Shown here: piece by piece, positions 52,160 through 60,883 of the stretch
Layout: each line of letters opens with the position of its first letter
Position numbering within the stretch: the stretch's first letter is position 1
Assembly: GCA_025964775.1 (NCBI GenBank)
Contig: JAOPYE010000040.1
Coordinates: 248,001-312,000, forward strand
Length of the DNA stretch: 64,000 nucleotides
Reading direction: 5' to 3'
From: Marmoricola sp.
Lineage (GTDB): Bacteria > Actinomycetota > Actinomycetes > Propionibacteriales > Nocardioidaceae
Made by a program: the position numbers and the translations under genes
The notes under the pieces: generated by a model
Database searches by the model: none
Told to the model about the DNA's origin: nothing
The model's input: the letters and a program-made list of their open reading frames with translations, nothing else

Positions 52160-53604
52160 GCCACGTCCTCGACGAGCAGGGATCCGATCGGAGCCGGAAC
52201 GAGGTCCACGGTGGGCTCCAGCGCGACGACCCTGGCCTTGCGGGGCAGTGCCATCGCGGCCAGCGAGGTCAGGACCCCGCAGATCACCAACATCCACCAG
52301 ACCCGCTGGAAGTGGTCGAGCGCGTTCAGGGGAGTGACGGTGCCGAGCAGGGCGACGGTCAACGCCACCCCGAACGTTGCGCCAAACTGGCGGATCGCCT
52401 GGTTGACCGCGGACCCCGTTCCGAACGCGTCGGCCGGGAGGCCCTGGACGGCAGCACTGGTCAGGTGCGGGATCACCATCGAGACGCCGAGTCCGGTGAG
52501 CAGGGAGCCGGGCAGCAGGTCGCTCGCGTAGTGCGGGGTGGTGCCGAGCCGGCTCAGCATCCAGATCGCAGCGGACGCGTAGACGAGTCCGCCGGGCACC
52601 AGCAGGGTGCGCTGGCCGAGCTTGCCGGCGAGCCGGCCGAACTGGGGTGCCAGCACCATCACCACGATCGGACCGGGCATCATCGCGAGGCCGGCGCGCA
52701 CGATGCTGTAGCCCCAGACCCCGACGAGGAACTGGATCGAGGCGAAGAAAGTCGCCGTGAAGCCGATCGTGAACGCGGCCGTGGCGATGTTCGCCCACCG
52801 GAAGGACCGGTCGCCGAAGAGGGTCAGGTCGAGCGCGGGGTGCGGGTGCTCCAGGGTCCGTACGACGAACCAGACCAGGACCAGCGACCCTGCCACGAAC
52901 GCGCCGATCGTCCGGACGGAGAGCCAGTGCCACTGGTCGCTCTGCACGATGCCCAGCGCGACCAGCGTCAGTGCGCCGGCCAGGAGGAGCGTGCCGAGCG
53001 GATCGGGGAAGCGCGCCCGGGTGTGTTCCTTCGACTCGGGCAGCAGTCGCCAGCTGAACGCGAACGCGATCGCTCCGACCGGGAGGTTGACCAGGAACAC
53101 CGCACGCCAGTCCCAGTGGTTGACGAGCAGCGCACCGACCGTCGGCCCGACGGCGGCCGCGAGCGCTGCGATCGCACCCCAGATCGCTACCGCGACCGGG
53201 ACCTTGGCGGGCGGGAAGACCGAGAGCAGGATCGCCAGCGACGCCGGGATCAACGCAGCGGCGCCGAGCGCCTGGACCACCCGGAACACGACCAGCAGGC
53301 CCGCGCTGGGCGCGAGCGCGCAGAGTGCTGACGCGAGTGTGAACGAGACCAGCCCGATCATGAAGACCCGCTTGCGGCCGAACCGGTCGGCCATCCGGCC
53401 TGCCGGCACCAGCGCCGCCGCCAGCGCGATCGTGTACGCCGACAGGGTCCACGACATCGTGGCGAAGGAGACCGACGGGAAGCTGGCCCGGATGTCGTTG
53501 AAGGCGACGAAGAGGACCTGGGTGTCGAGGAAGACCATGAACGACGCGAGGCTCGCCACGGTCAGGACGGCCCACGGGCTGACGGTTCGGGTGCTGGGGG
53601 TCAT
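52156..53604 (-). CDS. MFS efflux transporter, DHA2 (EmrB/QacA-like)
   Basis: 482 residues with 14 predicted membrane helices, as in the DHA2 drug:H+ antiporter family. FLDTQVLFVAFNDIRASFPS resembles the family's motif D1 (usually LDxTIVNVALP, here altered), GRMADRFGRKRVFMIGLVSF is motif A, and FRVVQALGAAALIPASLAIL is motif B. It probably exports an amphipathic compound. TAGGTT stands 7 nt before the ATG at 53604 and is covered by the operator at 53615; the divergent HxlR-type gene is the likely regulator. Confidence 0.9.
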   Translation of the reverse strand: MTPSTRTVSPWAVLTVASLASFMVFLDTQVLFVAFNDIRASFPSVSFATMSWTLSAYTIALAAALVPAGRMADRFGRKRVFMIGLVSFTLASALCALAPSAGLLVVFRVVQALGAAALIPASLAILLSVFPPAKVPVAVAIWGAIAALAAAVGPTVGALLVNHWDWRAVFLVNLPVGAIAFAFSWRLLPESKEHTRARFPDPLGTLLLAGALTLVALGIVQSDQWHWLSVRTIGAFVAGSLVLVWFVVRTLEHPHPALDLTLFGDRSFRWANIATAAFTIGFTATFFASIQFLVGVWGYSIVRAGLAMMPGPIVVMVLAPQFGRLAGKLGQRTLLVPGGLVYASAAIWMLSRLGTTPHYASDLLPGSLLTGLGVSMVIPHLTSAAVQGLPADAFGTGSAVNQAIRQFGATFGVALTVALLGTVTPLNALDHFQRVWWMLVICGVLTSLAAMALPRKARVVALEPTVDLVPAPIGSLLVEDVA

Positions 53605-53614
53605 GTGGAGGAAC

Positions 53615-53632
53615 CTAAACGCAATGGTTTAG
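53615..53632. promoter_or_regulatory. Operator between MFS and hxlR-type genes
   Basis: CTAAAC-GCAATG-GTTTAG is a perfect 6-6-6 inverted repeat that overlaps the minus-strand -10 of the transporter gene. A second, weaker repeat TCAAG-CA-CTTGA lies at 53637-53648, and TAGGCT (53668-53673) is the -10 of the regulator, 6 nt before its GTG. Binding by the HxlR-type protein is inferred from position. Confidence 0.7.
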
Positions 53633-53679
53633 AAAATCAAGCACTTGATAAAGAATCACAACTCTTCTAGGCTGACCCC

Positions 53680-54339
53680 GTGTCCACGAAGACCTACGAC
53701 CAGTACTGCGGGATCGCTGCGGCCCTCGACGTGATCGGGGACCGCTGGACGATCCTGATCCTCCGTGAGCTCTCCTTCGGCGAGCAGCGCTTCACCGATC
53801 TGCGCACCGGTCTTCCGGGGATCGCGACGAACCTGCTCTCCGAGCGCCTCCGGTCCCTGGAGGACGCGGGACTGGTCGAGCAGCGCGAGCTGCCCGCTCC
53901 CGCAGCCCGGATGGTCTACGCGCTGACGAGGACCGGTCGGCGGATCAACCCCGTGCTGCGGTCACTGGCCGAGTTCGGACTGCCCTTCCTCGACGAGCCG
54001 CTCGAGGGCCACGTCCGCCCGCGGATGGCGATCTTCGGCGGCCTCGCCTCCCTCCTGGATCCGGCAGCCGCGGTCGGCCTCGACCTGCGGATCCGGTTCG
54101 ACCTCGACGATGAGCAGCACTGGCTCGAGGTGCGCGACGGGAGGCTGGTGCGCGCGGACCAGACCGCGACACCGGACCTGACCTTCACCGGCAGCGCAGC
54201 GGCACTGGTCGAGCTGTGCCGGGGTGCGAGCCCCGAGGCCCTCGGCGAACGACTTCTGATCGAGGGGAGCGCCGAGGCTCGCAAGGCGTTCGCGCGCTGC
54301 TTCCTGGCCAAGGCTTCCCGGATCATGGCCCTGCGCTGA
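53680..54339 (+). CDS. HxlR-family regulator with SCP2-like domain
   Basis: 219 residues. The N-terminal winged helix is HxlR type (YCGIAAALDVIGDRWTILIL, LRTGLPGIATNLLSERLRSL, the wing PAPAARMVYALTRTGRRINP); the C-terminal half (120-219) resembles an SCP2 sterol-carrier fold (LRIRFDLDDEQHWLEVRDGR, PDLTFTGSAAALVELCRGAS), likely a ligand-binding part for a hydrophobic compound. The divergent transporter-thioesterase pair is the likely target. GTG start at 53680 in leaderless arrangement. Confidence 0.87.
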   Translation: MSTKTYDQYCGIAAALDVIGDRWTILILRELSFGEQRFTDLRTGLPGIATNLLSERLRSLEDAGLVEQRELPAPAARMVYALTRTGRRINPVLRSLAEFGLPFLDEPLEGHVRPRMAIFGGLASLLDPAAAVGLDLRIRFDLDDEQHWLEVRDGRLVRADQTATPDLTFTGSAAALVELCRGASPEALGERLLIEGSAEARKAFARCFLAKASRIMALR

Positions 54340-54372
54340 GTCCGGGCGACGTCCGCCTCTAGGATCGCGGCC

Positions 54373-55149
54373 ATGGACATCAGTGGAAAGAGTGCAATCG
54401 TCACCGGTGGCGCCTCCGGCATCGGAGCAGCCGCCGCCCGCCAGCTCGCCGCCAAGGGCGCGGTCGTCGTCATCGCGGACCTGAACGCCGAGGCCGGCGA
54501 GGCGCTGGCCAAGGAGATCGGCGGTGCGTTCGTCACCGTCGACGTCACCAACACCGAGCAGATCCAGACCGCGGTCAACACCGCCGTCGAGCTCGCCCCG
54601 CTGTGGGCCCTGGTGAACTCGGCCGGGATCGGCTGGGCCCAGCGCACCATCGGGCGCGACGGCAACCCCGACTCGGCGCACAACCTGGACGCCTTCAAGA
54701 AGGTCATCTCGATCAACCTGATCGGCACCTTCGACGCCGTCCGCCTCGCGGCCACCGCGATGAGCCTGAACGAGCCGAACGAGAGCGGCGAGCGCGGCGC
54801 GATCGTCAACATGGCCTCGGTCGCCGCCTTCGACGGCCAGATCGGCCAGGCGTCGTACTCGGCCTCCAAGGGTGGCGTCGTCGGCATGACCCTTCCGGTC
54901 GCGCGCGACCTGTCGGCCGCCGGCATCCGTCTCAACACGATCGCACCGGGCCTGATCGACACCCCGATCTACGGTGAGGGTCCGGAGTCGGAGGCGTTCA
55001 AGGCCAACCTCGGCCAGAACGTGCTCTTCCCGAAGCGCCTGGGCCAGGCCAGCGAGCTGGCCAGCATGGTCGTCGAGCTGGTCACCAACTCCTACATGAA
55101 CGCCGAGACCGTCCGGGTCGACGGCGGCATCCGGATGCCCCCCAAGTAA
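54373..55149 (+). CDS. Short-chain dehydrogenase, 3-hydroxyacyl-CoA dehydrogenase type 2-like
   Basis: 258 residues. NAD-binding TGGASGIGAAAARQLAAKGA (residues 11-30), NSAGIG, catalytic Ser in IVNMASVAAFDGQIGQ and YSASKGG (Tyr/Lys) are complete. The insertion ERGAIVNMASVAAF and the C-terminal PKRLGQASELASMVVELV follow the pattern of HSD17B10-type enzymes that oxidise 3-hydroxyacyl-CoA or 3-hydroxy-2-methylacyl-CoA. TAGGAT stands 7 nt before the ATG. A large hairpin follows immediately. Confidence 0.9.
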   Translation: MDISGKSAIVTGGASGIGAAAARQLAAKGAVVVIADLNAEAGEALAKEIGGAFVTVDVTNTEQIQTAVNTAVELAPLWALVNSAGIGWAQRTIGRDGNPDSAHNLDAFKKVISINLIGTFDAVRLAATAMSLNEPNESGERGAIVNMASVAAFDGQIGQASYSASKGGVVGMTLPVARDLSAAGIRLNTIAPGLIDTPIYGEGPESEAFKANLGQNVLFPKRLGQASELASMVVELVTNSYMNAETVRVDGGIRMPPK

Positions 55150-55153
55150 CCAA

Positions 55154-55224
55154 TCGCGATAGTCCGGCACGTTCTGGCCCCTCGGATCGCCCAATCGGGG
55201 CCAGAACGTGCCGGACTATCGCGA
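55154..55224. terminator. Perfect 28-bp hairpin after the SDR gene
   Basis: The arm 55154-55181 (beginning TCGCGATAGTCCGGCACG) is exactly complementary to 55197-55224, with a 15-nt loop. It begins 5 bp after the dehydrogenase stop. It would terminate transcription strongly, but such a long mismatch-free palindrome is more than a terminator needs, and it could be a mobile palindromic element. Confidence 0.8.
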
Positions 55225-55235
55225 CCACGAGCGAC

Positions 55236-55295
55236 CGAACGCCCGGCCGACCCTCGTTGCAGTGCGTAACTGCACCAAGGCCTGTCGGGCGTTCG
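55236..55295. repeat. Second nested hairpin before hflX
   Basis: CGAACGCCCG (55236-55245) pairs with CGGGCGTTCG (55286-55295), and inside it TGCAGT (55258-55263) pairs with ACTGCA (55269-55274). An alternative pairing CCACGA/TCGTGG overlaps the base. Together with the preceding hairpin it fills most of the 253-bp gap; TACTCT and GAGGAC before 55403 are likely hflX promoter and ribosome-binding site. Confidence 0.6.
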
Positions 55296-55402
55296 TGGTC
55301 CCCGCCGTCTGCTTGTTCCCTACCCTCGTTGCGCGGGTTTCATGCATCCGCGGGGGCAACTCGTTCGCGCCGGGCGGCCTGCGTCCTTACTCTTGAGGAC
55401 AT

Positions 55403-56869
55403 ATGACGAACGCACCTGAAGACTTCGACCTCGAAGCAGAGCTCGCCGAGACCGCCGGCTGGGATTCCGAGGTCGACCCCGAGGAGCGCCGCGACGAGCG
55501 CACCGACCAGACGACCGGCTCGATGGATCTGGCCGAGCGGCACGCCCTGCGGCGCGTCGTGGGCCTGTCCACCGAGCTCGAGGACATCTCCGAGGTCGAG
55601 TACCGCCAGCTGCGGCTCGAGCGCGTCGTCCTGGTCGGCGTGTGGACCGAGGGCACTGTGGAGGACGCTGAGAACTCCATGGCCGAGCTCGCAGCTCTCG
55701 CCGAGACGGCCGGCTCCCAAGTGCTCGAGAACGTCTACCAACGCCGTGACAAGCCCGACCCGGCCACCTACATCGGCCGCGGCAAGGTCGAGGGCGTCCG
55801 CGAGATCGTCCGGGCCACCGGCGCCGACACCGTGATCATGGACGGCGAGCTCGCGCCGAGCCAGCTGAGGAACCTCGAGGACAAGCTCAAGGTCAAGGTG
55901 GTCGACCGGACCGCGCTGATCCTCGACATCTTCGCCCAGCACGCGAAGTCCAAGGAGGGCCAGGCGCAGGTCGAGCTGGCCCAGCTGTCCTACATGAAGC
56001 AGCGCCTGCGCGGTTGGGGCAGCAGCCTGTCGCGCCAGGCCGGCGGCATCGGCGGACGTGGTCCCGGTGAGACCAAGATCGAGACCGACCGCCGGCGGAT
56101 CAACGACAAGGTCGCCAAGCTGCGCCGTGAGCTCGCGCACATGAAGACCACCCGTCAGACCAAGCGCAACGAACGCCGGCGCAACTCGATCCCGAGCGTC
56201 GCGATCGCCGGGTACACCAACGCGGGCAAGTCCTCGCTGCTCAACCGGCTCACCGATGCGGGCGTTCTGGTCGAGGACTCGCTGTTCGCGACCCTGGACC
56301 CGACCACACGCCGTACGACGACCTCCGACGGCCGCATCTACACGATGAGCGACACCGTCGGCTTCGTGCGGCACCTGCCCCACGACCTGATCGAGGCGTT
56401 CCGCAGCACCCTGGAGGAGGTGGCCGAGGCCGACCTGGTGGTGCATGTCGTCGACGGCTCGCACCCCGACCCCGAAGGCCAGCTCTCGGCCGTCCGGGCG
56501 GTCTTCGCCGACATCGACGCGAGCTCGGTCAAGGAGCTCGTCGTGATCAACAAGGCCGACCTGGCCGACCCGATCACGCTGTCCCGGTTGCGCCAGCGCG
56601 AGCCGCACTCGGTGGTCTGCTCGGCCAAGACGGGCGAGGGCATCGAGGACGTGCTCGCGGCGATCGAGGGCGACCTGCCCCGGCCCGATGTGGACGTGCG
56701 GCTGCTGCTTCCCTACAGCCGCGGCGACCTGGTGAGCCGGATCCACGACCACGGCGAGGTCCTGACCATCGACCACACCGGCGACGGCACGCTGATCCGC
56801 GCCCGGGTCAGCGAAGCGTTCGCCGGCGAGCTGGAGCTCTACACCCTGACCGGTACGCCGGAAGCGTGA
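55403..56869 (+). CDS. hflX: Ribosome-associated GTPase HflX
   Basis: 488 residues. The N-terminal HflX domain (YQRRDKPDPATYIGRGKVEG, DGELAPSQLRNLEDKLKVKV) is followed by a coiled coil with the GGRGPGETKIETDRR signature (RGPGE motif) and a GTPase domain: G1 GYTNAGKSSLLNRL, G3 DTVGFVRHLP, G4 NKAD, G5 SAKTGEG. HflX splits stalled 70S ribosomes. The first 60 residues are an acidic extension common in actinobacteria. Confidence 0.95.
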   Translation: MTNAPEDFDLEAELAETAGWDSEVDPEERRDERTDQTTGSMDLAERHALRRVVGLSTELEDISEVEYRQLRLERVVLVGVWTEGTVEDAENSMAELAALAETAGSQVLENVYQRRDKPDPATYIGRGKVEGVREIVRATGADTVIMDGELAPSQLRNLEDKLKVKVVDRTALILDIFAQHAKSKEGQAQVELAQLSYMKQRLRGWGSSLSRQAGGIGGRGPGETKIETDRRRINDKVAKLRRELAHMKTTRQTKRNERRRNSIPSVAIAGYTNAGKSSLLNRLTDAGVLVEDSLFATLDPTTRRTTTSDGRIYTMSDTVGFVRHLPHDLIEAFRSTLEEVAEADLVVHVVDGSHPDPEGQLSAVRAVFADIDASSVKELVVINKADLADPITLSRLRQREPHSVVCSAKTGEGIEDVLAAIEGDLPRPDVDVRLLLPYSRGDLVSRIHDHGEVLTIDHTGDGTLIRARVSEAFAGELELYTLTGTPEA

Positions 56870-56897
56870 CCGGCTGGCCGTGAATAGGGTCGCGGGC

Positions 56898-57602
56898 ATG
56901 AAGCGACCGGTCACGCTGGTACTCGTCGTCCTGCTGGCCTGCACCGGTCTGCTCTCCGCATCCGCCTGGGCGGCCGCCGACCCCATGACGATCACGGCGT
57001 ACGAGGCCGACTACACGGTGTCGGCGACCGGGGACCTGAGGGTCGCCGAGACGCTGACCGTGAACTTCTCGATGCCCCGGCACGGCATCTTCCGGACGTT
57101 CGATCCCTTCACCCCGGGGCCGGAAGCCGTCACCGTGACCCGTGACGGGAAGCCGGAGCAGTTCTCTGCCGAGCCGCTCGCCGACGGCAGCGCCAACGAG
57201 ATCAAGATCGGCGACCCGAACGTGACGATCACCGGCACCCACGTCTACCGGATCGGCTACCGGTTGAGGTCGGCGGTCGATCCAGGACGATTCTTCTGGT
57301 CCGTCATCCCTGGAGAGTGGGACGCGATGATCGACCGGGCGCACATCGTGGTGCATCTGCCCTATCGTGCCTCCGCGCTGCTGTGCACCATCGGTGTGCC
57401 CGGGGTCCGGCCGTGTCACGCGACCGGTGCGGACACGCCTACGGTCCGGCTCACCACCGGACCCCTTGAGCCGAGGACTGGCGTGACCATCACGACAGTC
57501 GCGGCAGGACTCCTCGCCCCGGCCGCAGGGGGGATCACGTCGAGCAGCACCTGGTCGGCGCGCTTCCTGGTCCTTCTTCGTTCGCTGGGTGTGCGCTTCT
57601 GA
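56898..57602 (+). CDS. DUF2207 N-terminal-domain protein, shortened paralogue
   Basis: 234 residues: a signal peptide (to about AWAAA) and one DUF2207 N-terminal beta domain (EADYTVSATGDLRVAETLTV, MPRHGIFRTFDPFTPG, TITGTHVYRIGYRLRSAV, GRFFWSVIPGEWDAMIDRAH). It corresponds to the first 40% of the next protein (TLTVNF..HGIFR.FD, FYWNLIPGGWRNTIDKS) but the membrane helices and C-terminal half are missing apart from a last hydrophobic stretch (WSARFLVLLRSLG). It looks like a tandem duplicate that lost its C-terminus. TAGGGT lies 7 nt before ATG at 56898. Confidence 0.82.
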   Translation: MKRPVTLVLVVLLACTGLLSASAWAAADPMTITAYEADYTVSATGDLRVAETLTVNFSMPRHGIFRTFDPFTPGPEAVTVTRDGKPEQFSAEPLADGSANEIKIGDPNVTITGTHVYRIGYRLRSAVDPGRFFWSVIPGEWDAMIDRAHIVVHLPYRASALLCTIGVPGVRPCHATGADTPTVRLTTGPLEPRTGVTITTVAAGLLAPAAGGITSSSTWSARFLVLLRSLGVRF

Positions 57603-57620
57603 CCTCGGTAGTGTCATCGC

Positions 57621-59354
57621 ATGAAGAAGATCGTCGGCTGGGTGGCAGGCTTGATCGTCCTGGTCGTCGTGATCCTCATCGGCGGTGTCGATTTCTCCAG
57701 CAGCACCATCACCACGGATACTGCGGAGATCACCGACTACCAGGCCGCGTTCGACGTGGCGGCCGACGGCGAGCTCAAGGTCGTGGAGACCCTGACCGTG
57801 AACTTCCCGGACTACAAGCACGGGATCTTCCGGTTCTTCGACACCCGGTTCCCCGGGCAGCCCAAGGACCGGGTGCTGCCGACGGACATCCAGGTCACGA
57901 TGGACAACCAGGCCGAGCCCTTCTCCCTGCACACCGAGAACCGTGGTCGCTACCAGGTCGCGCAGATCGGGTCGGCCGACACCACGATCACCGGCACTCA
58001 CGTCTACCAGATCAGCTACGACATCAAGGGCGCACTGATCAAGGGCACCACCACGACGACCCAGTTCTACTGGAACCTGATCCCCGGCGGCTGGCGCAAC
58101 ACCATCGACAAGTCCGAGCTGACGGTGCACCTGCCGGCCGCTGCGTCGGACCTGAAATGCGTCGTGGGAGTGGGATCGGGCAGCCCCTGCACCGCGGCCG
58201 GTCAGAGCTCCACCAACCTCAGGGTCGTCACCGGTCAGCTCGCCCCGAACACCCCGGTGACGATCAGCGCCGGCATGAACATCCCGACCCCGGCCGCGAA
58301 CACGCTGCCGTGGAGCAGCAGCCTGGACCCGATCCTCGGGCGGCACCCGGCACTGCTGGTGATCATCTTCGTCCTCGCCGCCCTGCTCGCCCTGGGTGGC
58401 GCGCTCCTGAGCCGCTCGACCAAGGAAGAAGATCCCGCGTTCCCGCTGCTCTACGCCCCACCGGACGGGATCGGGCCCGCCCAGGCGTCGTACATCCTGA
58501 CCGAGACCCTGCACAAGAAGGCGTTCATCGGCACGCTCATGTACGCCGCCGAGCAGGGTGCCATCGACCTCAAGCTGGAGGACCAGAGCTGGACGGTCAC
58601 CGGCGCGGCCGACACGAGCACCTGGACCAAGATCGACGGGGTCACCCAGCAGACGCTGATGAGCCTCGGCATCAACGCACCCGGGGCGAGCTTCACGTCC
58701 TCGCCGACGTCGGTGTCGGCCGGACAGCAGCTGAAAGGCGCGCTGTCCGCCTTCGACTCGAACACGAAGGGATGGGCGAAGATCGACGGCTTCATGGTCG
58801 GCAGCGGCCTGGGTGCCGGCGGCATCGTGGTCTTCGCGCTGACCTGGATCCTGACGATCTACCTCGGTGCCTTCAACCCGCTGCACATGTCGATCATCGC
58901 CGTCGTTCCCGGACTGTTCGGGATCACCTCGATGGGCCTGGCCGCGACGGGTTCCGGCACCAAGCGCACCGCCACCGGTCGCGACCTGTGGTCGCGCGCG
59001 GGCGGGTTCCGGCGGATCCTGTCGACCGAGTCGGCCGAGAACCGTTTCGACTTCTCCGGGCGCAAGGAGCTGTACATCTCGTTCCTGCCGTGGGCGGTCG
59101 CGTTCGACTGCGCGGACACCTGGGCCAGGAAGTACAAGCTGGAGACCAGTGAGGAGCCGCCGACGCCGAACTACTTCCTCGGGTACAGCGCCCTGTACGC
59201 CGGGAGCGCGATCGGCAGCATGGTCGATTCCTTCGATTCCTCGATGTCCTCGGCGGTGTCGGCGTACGACGCCACCCAGAGCTCGTCGTCCGGCGGCGGG
59301 GGCGGGTTCGGCGGCGGAGGAGGCGGCGGAGGCGGCGGCGGAGGCTCGTGGTGA
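57621..59354 (+). CDS. DUF2207 membrane protein with Gly-rich tail
   Basis: 577 residues: signal/membrane helix (6-25), a DUF2207 N-terminal domain (30-230), a membrane helix near 250 (ALLVIIFVLAALLALGGALL), a cytoplasmic-looking region (FIGTLMYAAEQGAIDLKLED), two more helices (about 400-450) and a C-terminal low-complexity tail of nearly pure Gly ending in SW. The family is widespread and of unknown function, often beside lemA as here. TAGTGT lies 6 nt before the ATG. The Gly tail is shared by many DUF2207 proteins. Confidence 0.9.
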   Translation: MKKIVGWVAGLIVLVVVILIGGVDFSSSTITTDTAEITDYQAAFDVAADGELKVVETLTVNFPDYKHGIFRFFDTRFPGQPKDRVLPTDIQVTMDNQAEPFSLHTENRGRYQVAQIGSADTTITGTHVYQISYDIKGALIKGTTTTTQFYWNLIPGGWRNTIDKSELTVHLPAAASDLKCVVGVGSGSPCTAAGQSSTNLRVVTGQLAPNTPVTISAGMNIPTPAANTLPWSSSLDPILGRHPALLVIIFVLAALLALGGALLSRSTKEEDPAFPLLYAPPDGIGPAQASYILTETLHKKAFIGTLMYAAEQGAIDLKLEDQSWTVTGAADTSTWTKIDGVTQQTLMSLGINAPGASFTSSPTSVSAGQQLKGALSAFDSNTKGWAKIDGFMVGSGLGAGGIVVFALTWILTIYLGAFNPLHMSIIAVVPGLFGITSMGLAATGSGTKRTATGRDLWSRAGGFRRILSTESAENRFDFSGRKELYISFLPWAVAFDCADTWARKYKLETSEEPPTPNYFLGYSALYAGSAIGSMVDSFDSSMSSAVSAYDATQSSSSGGGGGFGGGGGGGGGGGGSW

Positions 59355-59410
59355 CCCACGAGTAGTGACCGTCCTGTTCAATAGTCTCGAACCCCGAGAA
59401 AGGGAGTCCC

Positions 59411-60052
59411 ATGATCGTCGCAATTGTCATCGTCGTCATCGTCGTGCTGCTGGTCCTGTTCGGCATCTCCGGCTTCAACAAGCTGCGCAAGGCCGACATC
59501 GGGGCGCAGGAGGCCCTGGGCGGGATCGACGTCCAGCTGACCCGGCGTGCCGACCTGATCCCGAACCTGGTCGAGACCGTCAAGGGGTACGCCGCGCACG
59601 AGTCCGGCGTCTTCGAGGCCGTCACCCAGGCCCGGGCCGGCCTGGCCGCTGCCGCCAAGGGTGACGACGTCCAGGCCAAGGCCGCCGCCGACCAGGCCCT
59701 GAGCCAGGCGCTCGTCCGGGTCAACGCGGTCGCCGAGGCGTACCCGGACCTGAAGGCCAACCAGCAGTTCCTCGACCTGCAGGCGCAGCTGAAGGACACC
59801 GAGGACAAGATCTCGTTCGCGCGGACCTACTACAACGACGCGGTCGCGACGCTCAACAAGATCGTCGTCACCGTGCCCACCATGTTCTTCGCGGGCATGG
59901 CCAGCGTGAAGACGCGCACGTTCTACGAGGCCCCGGCCGGTCAGGACGTCGCCCCGAGCGTCAACTTCGGTACGCCGACCTCGCCGCCGGCTGCTGCTGC
60001 CCCTGCCGCTCCGGCTGCTCCCGAGGCTCCGGCCGCACCGCCGACCGCCTGA
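59411..60052 (+). CDS. LemA family protein
   Basis: 213 residues. One N-terminal membrane helix (1-22, very Val/Ile-rich), a LemA helical domain (NKLRKADIGAQEALGGIDVQ, TRRADLIPNLVETVKGYAAH, YPDLKANQQFLDLQAQLKDT, ISFARTYYNDAVATLNKI) and a Pro/Ala-rich C-terminal tail. LemA proteins commonly accompany DUF2207 (YgcG-like or GGxSW) membrane proteins; function unknown. GAAAGGGAG precedes the ATG by 5-7 nt. Confidence 0.92.
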   Translation: MIVAIVIVVIVVLLVLFGISGFNKLRKADIGAQEALGGIDVQLTRRADLIPNLVETVKGYAAHESGVFEAVTQARAGLAAAAKGDDVQAKAAADQALSQALVRVNAVAEAYPDLKANQQFLDLQAQLKDTEDKISFARTYYNDAVATLNKIVVTVPTMFFAGMASVKTRTFYEAPAGQDVAPSVNFGTPTSPPAAAAPAAPAAPEAPAAPPTA

Positions 60053-60069
60053 GGTAACCCAGCCTCGAC

Positions 60070-60873
60070 CTAACCGGCCCCGACCACGTCCGTCTCGCTG
60101 AGGCGCTGCGCGATCCAGATCGGTACGGCGGACAGCACGATCAGCGTGGCTGCGACGACGTTGACGACCGGTGTCTGGTTGGGACGGAAGAGGTTCTGGA
60201 AGATCCAGATCGGCAACGTCTGCTCGTGGCCGCCTGCCGTGAACGTGGTCACGATGATCTCGTCGAACGACAGCGCGAACGACAGCAGGCCTCCGGCGAG
60301 CAGCGCAGAGCGGAGCAGCGGGTAGGTGACCAGCCAGAAGGTCGTCGATGGTCGGGCGCCGAGGTCGGCCGAGGCTTCCTCCAGGCTCGAGGACATCCGG
60401 CGCAGCCGTGCCTGGACGTTGTTGAACACGGTGACGATGCAGAACGTCGCATGGGCGACCACGATCGTGAAGAAGCCGAGCGAGAGCCCGAAGATCGTGG
60501 TGAACGCGTTGTTGAGCGCCAGCCCGGTGACGATCCCGGGCAGCGCGATCGGCAGGATGATCAGCAGCGAGACCGCGTTGCGGCCGAAGAAGTGGGCCCG
60601 CTGCAGCGCCATCGCGGCCATCGTGCCGAGCACCAGGGCGATGGCGGTGGCGAGCAGGCCGACCTCGACGCTGACCAGCAGTGCGTGCCGGGCGCCCGTG
60701 GAGTGCCCGGCCGCGTTCCACCAGCGCAGGGTCAGGCCGCTCGGCGGCCAGGCGAAGGACTTGCTGACGTTGAAGGAGTTCAGCACCACCAGGGCCAGGG
60801 GCACGTACACGATCACCAGCACCAGCACGGTGCAGGCGGCGAGCCCGGCCTTGAGGCGTCCGCTGATCGTCAT
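60070..60873 (-). CDS. ABC importer permease, PotC-type
   Basis: 267 residues with six membrane helices; the EAA loop is LEEASADLGARPSTTFWLVT. VYVPLALVVLNSFNVSKSFA at the start and LIILPIALPGIVTGLALNNA are typical of PotC-like permeases of spermidine/putrescine-type importers. Fourth and last gene of the operon, 10 bp after the other permease. The substrate is not settled by the sequence; the binding protein class suggests polyamine or a related cation. Confidence 0.9.
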   Translation of the reverse strand: MTISGRLKAGLAACTVLVLVIVYVPLALVVLNSFNVSKSFAWPPSGLTLRWWNAAGHSTGARHALLVSVEVGLLATAIALVLGTMAAMALQRAHFFGRNAVSLLIILPIALPGIVTGLALNNAFTTIFGLSLGFFTIVVAHATFCIVTVFNNVQARLRRMSSSLEEASADLGARPSTTFWLVTYPLLRSALLAGGLLSFALSFDEIIVTTFTAGGHEQTLPIWIFQNLFRPNQTPVVNVVAATLIVLSAVPIWIAQRLSETDVVGAG

Positions 60874-60883
60874 CGGCGGCTCC

